Shown here piece after piece: positions 35,866-43,166 of a stretch of 43,614 nt of DNA (the stretch's first letter is position 1; the number at the start of each line of letters is the position of its first letter). Origin of the DNA: Methylomonas rivi (lineage in GTDB: Bacteria; Pseudomonadota; Gammaproteobacteria; Methylococcales; Methylomonadaceae); assembly GCF_024505165.1 (NCBI RefSeq), contig NZ_JANIBK010000023.1, forward strand, positions 1-43,614, written 5' to 3'. Under the pieces are notes generated by a model. That model had not been told where the DNA came from, did no database searches, and saw only the letters and a program-made list of their open reading frames with translations. The translations under genes and the position numbers were made by a program.

Positions 35866-37527
35866 TTATTTGCCCCAACTGTCCCGCAGTGTGACGGTAC
35901 GGTTGAAAACCAGTTTGCCGGGTTGGCTGTCGACGGCGTCCAAGCAAAAATAGCCGGTGCGCTCGAACTGATAGCGAATGTCCGGCGCGGTTTCCGCCAG
36001 GCTGGCTTCGACCCGGGCATCGGGCAGCACTTGCAGCGAATCGGGGTTGATGCCGTCGAGGAAGTTGTCCAACGTGTCGGGGTTGGGGTGGCTGAACAGT
36101 CTGTCGTAGAGGCGGATTTCGGCTGGCAATGCGTGTTGTTCGGACACCCAGTGAATCACGCCCTTGACCTTACGGCCTTCCGGGTTCTTGCCCAGCGTGG
36201 CCGGATCGTAACTGCAGCGCAACTCGATGACGTTGCCGGCATCGTCTTTGATGACTTCCGCGCATTTGATCACGTAGGAACCGCGCAAGCGTACCTCGCC
36301 GCCCGGCACCAGGCGTTTGAAGTCTTTCGGCGGGTTTTCCATGAAGTCGTCCTGTTCAATCAGAATGACCTTGCCGAACGGTACTTCGCGGCTGCCCATC
36401 TCCGGTTTTTGCGGGTGGTTGGCGATCTGATAGGTTTCGATTTTGCCGTCTTCCCAGTTTTCAATCACCACCCGTAGCGGCCGCAATACCGCCATGGCGC
36501 GGCTGGCGCTTTCGTTGAGATCTTCGCGGATGCAGTTTTCCAATACCGTCATTTCGATCCAGGAGTTCTTTTTGGTGACGCCGATACGTTCGCAAAAATC
36601 CCGAATCGCTTCCGGCGGCACGCCGGCGCGGCGCAGGCCGGAGATGGTCGGCATGCGCGGGTCGTCCCAGCCGTTCACATGCTTTTCGGTAACCAGTTGC
36701 AGCAGTTTGCGCTTGCTGACGATGGTGTATTCCAGTTGCAGGCGGGCGAATTCGATTTGCTGCGGGTGGCAGGGCGTTTTCAGCTCGTCCAACACCCAGT
36801 CGTACAGCGGGCGGTGGTCTTCGAACTCCAGCGTGCAGATCGAGTGGGTGATGCCTTCCAGCATGTCCGATAGGCAGTGGGTGTAGTCGTACATCGGGTA
36901 AATGCACCAGGCGTCGCCGGTACGGTGGTGGTGGGCGCGGCGGATGCGGTAAATCGCCGGGTCGCGCAGGTTGATGTTAGGCGATGCCATGTCGATCTTG
37001 GCGCGCAGCACGTATTGGCCGTCGGCGAATTCGCCGGCGCGCATGCGTTGGAACAGGTCCAGGTTTTCTTCGACGGTGCGATTGCGGTCAGGGCTCTCCT
37101 TACCGGCTTCGGTCAGGGTGCCGCGGTCCAAGCGCATTTGTTCGGCGGTCGAACTATCGACGTAGGCTTGGCCTTGCTTGATCAATTGCACCGCATAGTC
37201 GTACAGGGTTTTGAAATAGTCGGAAGCATGGTATTTGCCTGCCCATTGAAAGCCCAGCCAGGCTACGTCGCGTTCGATCGACTCCATATATTCGATACTT
37301 TCCTTTTCCGGATTGGTGTCGTCGAAGCGTAGGTTGCAGGTGCCGTTGTTTTCGGCGGCCAGGGTAAAATTCAGGCAAATGGACTTAGCGTGGCCGATGT
37401 GCAAATAACCGTTGGGTTCGGGCGGAAAGCGGGTGGCGACCTTGCCTTGGTTTTTATTGGCCGCCAGATCTTCGGCAATAATGTGGCGTATGAAATTGGA
37501 TTGAACGATGCTTTCGTTGCTGGACAT
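35866..37527 (-). CDS. glnS: Glutaminyl-tRNA synthetase
   Basis: 553 residues, typical for bacterial GlnRS. It charges tRNA-Gln. The class I signature is [17 protein letters not shown] and the second ATP motif is [16 protein letters not shown] and the [17 protein letters not shown] segment mark the catalytic core; two anticodon-binding beta-barrel regions follow. It is transcribed away from rpoH and precedes the fructosamine kinase in one unit. Nothing unusual was seen. Confidence 0.97.
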   Translation of the reverse strand: MSSNESIVQSNFIRHIIAEDLAANKNQGKVATRFPPEPNGYLHIGHAKSICLNFTLAAENNGTCNLRFDDTNPEKESIEYMESIERDVAWLGFQWAGKYHASDYFKTLYDYAVQLIKQGQAYVDSSTAEQMRLDRGTLTEAGKESPDRNRTVEENLDLFQRMRAGEFADGQYVLRAKIDMASPNINLRDPAIYRIRRAHHHRTGDAWCIYPMYDYTHCLSDMLEGITHSICTLEFEDHRPLYDWVLDELKTPCHPQQIEFARLQLEYTIVSKRKLLQLVTEKHVNGWDDPRMPTISGLRRAGVPPEAIRDFCERIGVTKKNSWIEMTVLENCIREDLNESASRAMAVLRPLRVVIENWEDGKIETYQIANHPQKPEMGSREVPFGKVILIEQDDFMENPPKDFKRLVPGGEVRLRGSYVIKCAEVIKDDAGNVIELRCSYDPATLGKNPEGRKVKGVIHWVSEQHALPAEIRLYDRLFSHPNPDTLDNFLDGINPDSLQVLPDARVEASLAETAPDIRYQFERTGYFCLDAVDSQPGKLVFNRTVTLRDSWGK

Positions 37528-37690
37528 TTTGAATTTTATTATGAGGGTGGTAAGGCGCGAGTACGGTTCGCTGTTGCGGCATTTTACGAGTTTGGCTTTA
37601 GGTCGTAAAGCGATGGTCCGGCCGGACGAGAGGGGACGGTTAAGCCGCTAATCGAATGGGATGAGCTGCGCAAAAAAAATTAGCAAATTG

Positions 37691-37717
37691 TTAGCACTCC
37701 TCTATGGGGAGTGCTAG
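37691..37717 (+). promoter_or_regulatory. CIRCE operator (HrcA site) over the rpoH promoter
   Basis: TTAGCACTC, a nine-base spacer and GAGTGCTAG match the CIRCE consensus TTAGCACTC-N9-GAGTGCTAA at 17 of 18 arm positions. A promoter can be read through it: TTAGCA at 37691 and TAGAAT at 37715-37720, 18 bases apart. The HrcA repressor would thus block rpoH transcription. The operator ends about 33 bases before the rpoH ATG. Confidence 0.92.
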
Positions 37718-37750
37718 AATCGCTGCAACGTTATTTAAGAGAGGTTGGAT

Positions 37751-38605
37751 ATGAATAATATGTTGGCTTTGCCGATCAATTTGTCGGTCGGGACTTTTGA
37801 CAGTTATTTGAGTCTGGTTGCTCGCATGCCCAAATTGTCCGCCGAGCAGGAATACGACTTGGCTGTGCGTTATCGCGACGAAGGCGATATCGAAGCCGCG
37901 CGCGAACTGGTCATGGCTAACCTCCGCTTTGTGGCGCATGTGGCGCGAGGTTACGCGGGTTACGGGTTGCCGTTGGCCGATATCGTCCAAGAAGGCAACA
38001 TCGGTTTGATGAAGGCGGTAAAACGCTTTGATCCCGACATGGGCGTGCGTTTGGTGTCTTTTGCGGTGCATTGGATCAAGGCCGAAATTCACGAATTCGT
38101 CATCAAAAACTGGCGTATTGTTAAAGTCGCAACCACCAAAGCGCAACGGAAACTGTTTTTCAATTTGCGCAAACTGAAAAAAGATTTGAGTTATTTGTCG
38201 CCGGACGAGGCCGAAGTTATCGCCGAAAATCTGGATGTCGATGTGAAAACCGTTTTTGAAATGGAACGGCGGCTGGATAGCCATGATGTCAGCTTGGAGC
38301 CCAGTATGGATGAAAGCGACGACAATAGCATTGCGCCTATTACCTATCTGGAACAGCAAAATGCCGATCCAGCATTATTGTTGGAAAATAGCGATTGGCA
38401 AGATCGTAAAGAAGACTTGCTGATGAACGCCATGTCCGAACTCGACGACAGAAGCCGCGATATTTTAGCGAGCCGCTGGCTGGCCGAAGAAAAAGCCACC
38501 CTGCATGAATTGGCGGATCGCTACCAGGTTTCCGCGGAGCGTATCCGGCAGTTGGAACAAAATGCCATGAAAAAACTTAAGGCCGCGGTTGTTTTGGCGG
38601 CGTAA
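37751..38605 (+). CDS. rpoH: Heat-shock sigma factor RpoH (sigma-32)
   Basis: 284 residues, equal in length to E. coli RpoH. It directs RNA polymerase to heat-shock promoters. Region 2 includes LVMANLRFVAHVARGYAGYG and DIVQEGNIGLMKAVKRFDPD; the RpoH box QRKLFFNLRK, diagnostic for the family, is present; region 4 ends LHELADRYQVSAERIRQLEQ. The chosen ATG has GAGAGG upstream; a TTG two codons earlier is less likely. The CIRCE element directly upstream suggests that HrcA controls the level of this sigma factor. Confidence 0.97.
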   Translation: MNNMLALPINLSVGTFDSYLSLVARMPKLSAEQEYDLAVRYRDEGDIEAARELVMANLRFVAHVARGYAGYGLPLADIVQEGNIGLMKAVKRFDPDMGVRLVSFAVHWIKAEIHEFVIKNWRIVKVATTKAQRKLFFNLRKLKKDLSYLSPDEAEVIAENLDVDVKTVFEMERRLDSHDVSLEPSMDESDDNSIAPITYLEQQNADPALLLENSDWQDRKEDLLMNAMSELDDRSRDILASRWLAEEKATLHELADRYQVSAERIRQLEQNAMKKLKAAVVLAA

Positions 38606-38616
38606 CTTTGAACGGG

Positions 38617-38644
38617 TAGACATTTTCCGCTGCCCTTGTATAAT
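38617..38644 (+). promoter_or_regulatory. Candidate sigma-70 promoter of ychF
   Basis: TAGACA and a perfect TATAAT are separated by 16 bases. The predicted start leaves a leader of about 55 bases, which contains the palindrome CCGGGCCCGG. Confidence 0.6.
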
Positions 38645-38705
38645 CCCGCCCCATTTTGTACCCGGTTTTACCCGGGCCCGGCATTTATTACTTTAAGAAA
38701 CTATC

Positions 38706-39797
38706 ATGGCACTACACTGCGGAATCGTTGGCTTGCCTAACGTGGGCAAATCGACTTTATTCAACGCTTTGACCAAAGCCACCATCGCGGCGGAAAACTA
38801 CCCCTTTTGCACTATCGACCCCAATGTGGGAGTGGTACCGGTGCCCGATCCCAGGATGGACAAACTGGCGGAAATCGTCAAGCCGGAACGCATCCTGCCC
38901 ACCACTATCGAGTTTGTCGACATTGCCGGATTGGTGGCGGGTGCATCTAAGGGCGAGGGATTGGGCAATCAATTCCTCGGCAATATACGCGAGACGGATG
39001 CCGTCGTGCATGTGGTGCGCTGCTTTGAAGACGACAACGTGATACACGTGGCCGGCAAGGTCGATCCCGTCAGCGATATTGAAGTGATCAACACCGAATT
39101 GGCGCTGGCCGATATGGGGTCGGTGGAAAGGGCCTTGCAAAAAACCTCAAAGGCGGCCAAGTCCGGCAATAAGGACGAAGTCGCTAGAAAGCAGGTTCTG
39201 GAACGCGTACTGGAGCATTTGAACGTTGGCGAACCGGTTAGAACCTTGGGTTTGTCCGAGGATGAAGTCAAATTGATCAAAGAACTTTGCCTGATCACCT
39301 TGAAGCCGACTTTGTACGTTGCAAATGTACAAGATGACGGTTTTGATAATAATCCGATGTTGGACAAAGTGCGGGCCTTTGCGGAAAAGGAGGGCTCCAA
39401 GGTCGTGGCCGTATGCGCGGCAATTGAAGCTGAAATAGTCCAACTCGATGAAGCCGAGAAACAGGAATTTTTGGACGATCTGGGCTTGGATGAACCGGGC
39501 TTGAACCGGGTGGTCAGGGCGGGTTACGAATTATTGAATCTGTCGACCTACTTTACGGCCGGCGTCAAGGAAGTGAGGGCTTGGACCATTCCCGTCAATG
39601 CCACGGCTCCGCAGGCGGCCGGCGTGATTCATACCGATTTCGAAAAAGGGTTCATTCGGGCGGAAGTTATTGCTTACGAAGACTTTGTTGCTTACAAAGG
39701 CGAACAAGGGGCCAAGGATGCCGGTAAATGGCGGTTGGAAGGCAAGGAATACAAGGTTCAAGACGGCGATGTAATGCATTTTAGGTTTAATGTTTGA
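38706..39797 (+). CDS. ychF: Redox-regulated ATPase/GTPase YchF (OLA1 family)
   Basis: 363 residues, the universal length. An Obg-like P-loop NTPase that prefers ATP and associates with ribosomes. G1 is [16 protein letters not shown]2 lies in [10 protein letters not shown], and G3 is [19 protein letters not shown]. The C-terminal TGS domain includes [29 protein letters not shown], here cited only as its central portion (IHTDFEKGF). Often paired with pth; pth is not in front of it here, where rpoH takes that place. A short AAGAAA lies upstream of the ATG. Confidence 0.96.
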   Translation: MALHCGIVGLPNVGKSTLFNALTKATIAAENYPFCTIDPNVGVVPVPDPRMDKLAEIVKPERILPTTIEFVDIAGLVAGASKGEGLGNQFLGNIRETDAVVHVVRCFEDDNVIHVAGKVDPVSDIEVINTELALADMGSVERALQKTSKAAKSGNKDEVARKQVLERVLEHLNVGEPVRTLGLSEDEVKLIKELCLITLKPTLYVANVQDDGFDNNPMLDKVRAFAEKEGSKVVAVCAAIEAEIVQLDEAEKQEFLDDLGLDEPGLNRVVRAGYELLNLSTYFTAGVKEVRAWTIPVNATAPQAAGVIHTDFEKGFIRAEVIAYEDFVAYKGEQGAKDAGKWRLEGKEYKVQDGDVMHFRFNV

Positions 39798-39844
39798 CAT
39801 CCTCGGTGTAGGTTTTTATAATAGCGGCTCTTAAATAGTTTCAT

Positions 39845-39922
39845 GGCGATATAGCTCAATCCGGTTAGAGCGCGGGATTCATAACCCCGAGGTTCCAGGT
39901 TCGATCCCCGGTATCGCCACCA
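39845..39922 (+). tRNA. tRNA-Met (CAT anticodon, elongator type)
   Basis: 78 bases with encoded CCA. Acceptor GGCGATA/TATCGCC pairs perfectly, the D stem is GCTC/GAGC, and the anticodon loop is TTCATAA with CAT. Two stems carry an A-C mismatch: the last pair of the anticodon stem (CGGGA/CCCCG) and the middle pair of the T stem (CCAGG/CCCGG). A T in place of C on the 3' side would make both perfect. tRNA-Ile2 with a modified CAT is not excluded. The 3' part, from the last base of the 5' anticodon strand, is the left copy of a 97-bp repeat bounding an inserted element. Confidence 0.88.
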
Positions 39923-39973
39923 TAAGAATCAAGGGCTTGCGTTAATTCGCTAGTCCTTTTTTTATGCCTGCGG
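39877..39973 (+). repeat. Left attachment repeat (attL), 97 bp
   Basis: Starts at the last base of the 5' strand of the tRNA anticodon stem and runs through CCA and the terminator to CCTGCGG. Identical at all 97 positions to 41878-41974; identity stops abruptly on both sides. Confidence 0.9.
39931..39963 (+). terminator. Rho-independent terminator of the tRNA gene
   Basis: AAGGGCTTGCG pairs imperfectly with CGCTAGTCCTT around a short AT-rich loop, followed by a run of seven T. It lies inside the 97-bp repeat, so it is also present at the far end of the element. Confidence 0.7.
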
Positions 39974-40036
39974 GACACTTCGAAATAAAAAACCACAACA
40001 AACCGCAAAACAAAAGGCCGTTTTTCTATCCTTTAA

Positions 40037-40231
40037 CGCGCCGACCTCGCACCAGCTAAAACTGCTATTCTTGATGTTTGCCAGCGTTATTCCGTGGATG
40101 TAGCAGCAATTAAAGCCTTGGCGGGTTGTCCGGTTGAGAGTGTGAATCAAGCAGAATTGCCGGACGAGGATAACAAATTAGTTCTGCAATATGTTGAAGT
40201 TTTTACGGCTTTATTGGTGGGATTTGGTTAG
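40037..40231 (+). pseudogene. Unidentified 64-codon ORF remnant
   Basis: An open frame lacking an ATG between stops at 40034 and 40229. It reads RADLAPAKTAILDVCQRYS and continues with VAAIKALAGCPVESVN and VLQYVEVFTALLVGFG. The composition looks coding, with a smooth acidic C-terminal part, but there is no start or ribosome binding site. It is probably the C-terminal end of a gene truncated when the element was deleted down. I do not recognise the family. Confidence 0.35.
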
Positions 40232-40839
40232 TTTGTGCTGAGGATTTGGTTTTTTTGTCGCCGGATTGATAAGGCACCAAAAGCCATTAGGCTTGTGGCG
40301 AAAAACCAAATACTTGCAGGGATTGGTGCGGCTGCAACGTCGCCGTCACGGACTGCCCAAGCATATAATTTGTTTGCATTTGCGACGCCGTGTGTTTGCT
40401 CTCCCGTAGCTAAGCTGAATACCCAGATATCATTAGGTGCGACGTATTGCCGATTATCAGGCGTCCGTTGGGCATACATTTGTGCGTACCAGTAGGCTCC
40501 ACCAAGGTTATCAAACGGTCCCGAATAGTTCAGGCAAAAATTTGGTCCGGAACAACTTATTGAGTTGCCAGAGGTGCCCACTAAACCGTTATTGCCAAGA
40601 TTGATGTAGAACATATAGGAAAGTTCGGAATTTGGGCTCGTAATGTTAAAACCTAAATCACTGCTACCGTCATATCTATAGTTATAATTTAACGAAATGT
40701 TGTTAACAGGACTTAGGTTAGGTTTTCAGCCAAGTAACATCCAGCACGTCGTCATAAATCAAACCATTTCCCCGGTGCTAATGCCTAATCCCACGACGAC
40801 GGATAAGACTGCTAAAACACGATTGGTTTGCGTGAACAT
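40228..40839 (-). pseudogene. Broken PEP-CTERM-type exported protein gene
   Basis: An ATG at 40839 starts a signal peptide (TNRVLAVLSVVVGLGIST) that hits a stop after 26 codons. In a second frame comes GLIYDDVLDVTWLKT, typical near the mature start of a family of PEP-CTERM proteins. A third frame continues NISLNYNYRYDGSSDLGF, then YMFYINLGNNG, WVFSLATGEQ and LYAWAVRDGDV. It ends with the sorting signal APIPASIWFFATSLMAFGA and RRQK. So the gene suffered at least one frameshift, and a deletion between TWLKT and the NISLNY part. The sorting signal would be handled by an exosortase, which is not in the window. The last 387 bases form an intact-looking ORF from an internal ATG, but that lacks a signal peptide. 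Confidence 0.75.
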
Positions 40840-40925
40840 TACAAATCCCTTTACATGGCTAATAAAGGACAAATCATGCCATAAATCCATAACAAACGGC
40901 AAAACAAAGCGGCTAAGCATTAGTG

Positions 40926-40954
40926 TTGTTTGAACTAACCAACTAGGTTAATAT
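40926..40954 (+). promoter_or_regulatory. mqsRA promoter with MqsA-type operator
   Basis: TTGTTT (40926) and TAATAT (40949) lie 17 bases apart. Between them TAACCAACTAGGTTA (40936-40950) is an inverted repeat with arms TAACC/GGTTA, very like the TAACCTTTTAGGTTA palindrome bound by MqsA in E. coli as I recall it. It overlaps the -10 box, as expected for autorepression. The predicted start is within a few bases of the mqsR ATG. Confidence 0.75.
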
Positions 40955-40961
40955 CTGACTC

Positions 40962-41258
40962 ATGGAAAAACAGACACCCCATTGCAAGCTGTCAGTCATC
41001 AAAACCTTGATTACCGATGGCAAGGTCAGGACGACCAAGAGTGCACGAGAAGGAGCGGCGGCTTTGGGATTTGATTTTGATGGCATGTTGGCGGTAATCC
41101 AGGGTTTAACACCAACTGATTTTTACAAGAGCATGACCACCCACGCCGACCACAAGGTTTGGCAGGATGTTTACCGGCCCAAAACCTTGGCTGGCAATGT
41201 TTATCTGAAATTGACCGTCGTTGATGATGTGCTGGTTGTTTCGTTTAAGGAGTTGTAA
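40962..41258 (+). CDS. mqsR: Toxin MqsR (mRNA interferase)
   Basis: 98 residues, same length as E. coli MqsR and alignable throughout. It is a RelE-fold ribonuclease that cuts mRNA, mainly at GCU. The four catalytic residues known from E. coli are all in place: Lys56 (DFYKSM), Gln68 (VWQDVYRP), Tyr81 (VYLKLTV) and Lys96 (VSFKEL). It precedes the antitoxin gene, the unusual toxin-first order typical of mqsRA. No Shine-Dalgarno sequence precedes the ATG. The toxin looks active, so the antitoxin must be made. Confidence 0.96.
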   Translation: MEKQTPHCKLSVIKTLITDGKVRTTKSAREGAAALGFDFDGMLAVIQGLTPTDFYKSMTTHADHKVWQDVYRPKTLAGNVYLKLTVVDDVLVVSFKEL

Positions 41259-41260
41259 TT

Positions 41261-41662
41261 ATGAAATGTCCGTCTTGCGGCGGTGCCGAGCTGGTGAAAG
41301 ATACCCGAGACATGCCCTACACCTACAAAGGCGAGTCTACGATTATTCCTGATGTAACCAGTGAGTTTTGTCCGGCCTGCGATGAAGTGATTACCGATGC
41401 GGAAGAATCCAAACGCACTATGTCGTTGATGCTGGAATTCAACAAACAGGTTAATGCGTCAATCGTCGACCCCAGCTTTATCGCCAGCGTCCGCAAAAAG
41501 CTGGCGCTTGACCAAAAAGAGGCGTCGGAGATTTTCGGCGGCGGTATCAATGCTTTTTCCCGCTACGAGAACGGCAAAACCAAGCCGCCGTTGGCGCTGG
41601 TCAAATTACTTAAAGTGTTGGACCGTCACCCGGATTTGCTGGATGAGATTCGAGCGGCGTAA
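41261..41662 (+). CDS. mqsA: Antitoxin MqsA
   Basis: 133 residues. The N-terminal zinc domain has Cys3, Cys6, Cys37 and Cys40, exactly as in E. coli MqsA, and binds and neutralises MqsR. The C-terminal XRE-type helix-turn-helix contains KKLALDQKEASEIFGGGIN and AFSRYENGK, with the DNA-contacting Asn97 and Arg101 conserved. It should bind the palindrome at 40936 and repress the operon. It starts two bases after the mqsR stop; GGAG at 41249-41252, inside the end of mqsR, serves as ribosome binding site. A T-tailed terminator follows. Confidence 0.96.
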   Translation: MKCPSCGGAELVKDTRDMPYTYKGESTIIPDVTSEFCPACDEVITDAEESKRTMSLMLEFNKQVNASIVDPSFIASVRKKLALDQKEASEIFGGGINAFSRYENGKTKPPLALVKLLKVLDRHPDLLDEIRAA

Positions 41663-41708
41663 GCAAAAATAAACAATGATTAATTATTGATTTAAAGATG
41701 GCACTTAG

Positions 41709-41730
41709 GCCGGGTAGCACCGGCTTTTTT
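41709..41730 (+). terminator. Rho-independent terminator of mqsRA
   Basis: GCCGG, six-base loop, CCGGC, followed by six T. It lies 47 bases after the mqsA stop codon. Confidence 0.85.
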
Positions 41731-41877
41731 GTGTTTGTCTCATGGGACACTAGCGGGACACTTACAGATAAATAAAGGCAGCAAACAACAACAAGCGGCA
41801 AACAAAGAAACAGGCTAACGGATTGAATTAATTGTTATTGTTTGTTGTGTTGTTTTGTAAGTTATTGATTTCAAGGC

Positions 41878-41974
41878 ATTCATAACCCCGAGGTTCCAGG
41901 TTCGATCCCCGGTATCGCCACCATAAGAATCAAGGGCTTGCGTTAATTCGCTAGTCCTTTTTTTATGCCTGCGG
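41878..41974 (+). repeat. Right attachment repeat (attR), 97 bp
   Basis: A perfect copy of 39877-39973 without the 5' half of the tRNA, so it does not encode a tRNA. It includes the second copy of the terminator. It marks the original junction between the tRNA gene and its downstream chromosome. Confidence 0.9.
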
Positions 41975-42084
41975 ACACTCCGTGGGTACATTCAACTAAA
42001 CCCCAAGCACGGCTGGATGCGTATTTCAATAAAACGAAATACGTCCGCTATTCCGGCAAAACCTTCCAAACCAGACAGACGTAG
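41965..42084 (+). CDS. Possible small ORF at the right end of the element
   Basis: 39 codons from an ATG inside the repeat: MPADTPWVHSTKPQARLD, then YFNKTKYVRYSGKTFQ and a stop. The composition is basic and protein-like, but there is no ribosome binding site (a T-run precedes it) and I do not recognise it. It may be the tail of a gene cut by an earlier insertion. Low confidence that it is expressed. Confidence 0.25.
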   Translation: MPADTPWVHSTKPQARLDAYFNKTKYVRYSGKTFQTRQT

Positions 42085-42091
42085 CGCCGGT

Positions 42092-42841
42092 TCAATTTAA
42101 AAAACCTTCCAGATTCAAGCCGACAATATCCCGCTGGGCGGCAACCTCCGCCTTGTCTTCGCGCGTGTTGTAGCCCCATAACGCAAACAATAATTTTACC
42201 GGCTTCAGGCCGGGTTGTTGTTGCACGCTTTTTAAAGCCGGCAGGCGGTCTTCCAGAAAATGCATGTTTTGCCCGGTATGTTGCGCTAACAGGCCGGTCA
42301 ATACTGCCGGTTTGCTCATATTCCGGTCCAAGCCGAAAATGCGTTCGTCCGCCAGTTTAATGTCGTTGGCCCGCAAAATTTTACTGACAAAGCGCTCTTG
42401 TTTGGTGGTGACGATATACCAGCTATCGGCCTCGAGTGCGTGCAACTTTTTCGCAACCCCCGGAAACAAGGGATTCATCGCTATCCATTCGTCGCGGTTT
42501 TCGGCAATCCATTGGTCGCGGGTATCGCCGAATAGCAGTTTCAAATCGTCCGTACTGACTTGGGCCTGCTGTAATAGTGTCTGGGTTCTGTCGGTGTAGC
42601 CGTTGTAAATATCGCCGATAGTGTCGCCTTGTTGCAGCATGCGCATCGCCAGTATCGCCTCGTAACCGGTTTCTATGATAGGGCGAATGCGGCGGAAACT
42701 GTCGATTAATGTCTCCGGCATGGCGGTTTGCATGTCCGGCCAAATCCGGCCGGCGGCTTTCCAGCCGGTAATGGCGGTTTCTACGGCACTGTCGCAAATG
42801 ACGCCGTCGAAATCGAAGGCATGAATGATGGGATTGCTCAT
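42092..42841 (-). CDS. HAD-family hydrolase
   Basis: 249 residues. Motif I is FDFDGVICDSAVE (nucleophile Asp10, acid/base Asp12); motif II is YIVTTKQERFV; Lys lies in DRNMSKPAV; motif III is HFLEDRLPAL. A helical cap domain occupies about residues 20-120. These enzymes dephosphorylate small metabolites, and the substrate is not evident; the DGVICD form recalls phosphoglycolate phosphatase-like members. The gene converges with the tRNA-borne element and lies just beyond its right end, so it was not part of the insertion. Confidence 0.9.
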   Translation of the reverse strand: MSNPIIHAFDFDGVICDSAVETAITGWKAAGRIWPDMQTAMPETLIDSFRRIRPIIETGYEAILAMRMLQQGDTIGDIYNGYTDRTQTLLQQAQVSTDDLKLLFGDTRDQWIAENRDEWIAMNPLFPGVAKKLHALEADSWYIVTTKQERFVSKILRANDIKLADERIFGLDRNMSKPAVLTGLLAQHTGQNMHFLEDRLPALKSVQQQPGLKPVKLLFALWGYNTREDKAEVAAQRDIVGLNLEGFLN

Positions 42842-42929
42842 GAATATAATTAATCGGTCTTGGAGAAGGCGAAAACGGACGGTTATTGTAGCCGATGGTG
42901 GCCGGCAATTGACCTTAAAGATTGAGAAC

Positions 42930-43145
42930 TTATTTCCGGAACCACAAATTAGCGATGATCGTCAGCAGCAAACTGATGACGATCATCGACGTGATGGGGA
43001 TGAAAATCCGGCTATTGGCATTTTCGATGTCGATGTCGCCGGGCAATTTGCCGAACCAGTTCATTATCCAAGACGCATATTTCAGCACTAGTCCCAGTGC
43101 GGCTATCGCCAAGCCAGCGGTTATCAGTAATTTTCCCGCATCCAT
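42930..43145 (-). CDS. DUF2905 family small membrane protein
   Basis: 71 residues. Two transmembrane helices (about 6-28 and 48-67) flank the conserved loop WFGKLPGDIDIE, which is diagnostic for DUF2905. Function unknown. It lies 21 bases after the radical SAM gene on the same strand and is probably cotranscribed with it. Confidence 0.92.
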   Translation of the reverse strand: MDAGKLLITAGLAIAALGLVLKYASWIMNWFGKLPGDIDIENANSRIFIPITSMIVISLLLTIIANLWFRK

Positions 43146-43166
43146 AAGCTTCTTCCCCTAATCGCA

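Larger units (their letters stand above)
39877..41877. mobile_element. 2,001-bp tRNA-integrated element carrying mqsRA, without integrase
   Basis: The 3' part of tRNA-Met plus its terminator (97 bases) is repeated perfectly 2,001 bases downstream, the classic trace of site-specific integration into a tRNA gene. Between the repeats are a 64-codon remnant, a broken PEP-CTERM gene, the mqsRA toxin-antitoxin operon and three copies of an A-rich motif related to AACAAACCGCAAAACAAA (39998, 40891 and about 41788). No recombinase gene is present. It is either the residue of a larger island kept by the addictive mqsRA pair or a small cassette mobilised in trans. GGGACACT motifs occur beside the left repeat and twice near 41744-41762. 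Confidence 0.82.

Noticed and set aside
35644-36477. 277-codon plus-strand frame across the kinase/glnS junction
   Set aside because: Antisense to two well-recognised genes, with no ribosome binding site and no domain.
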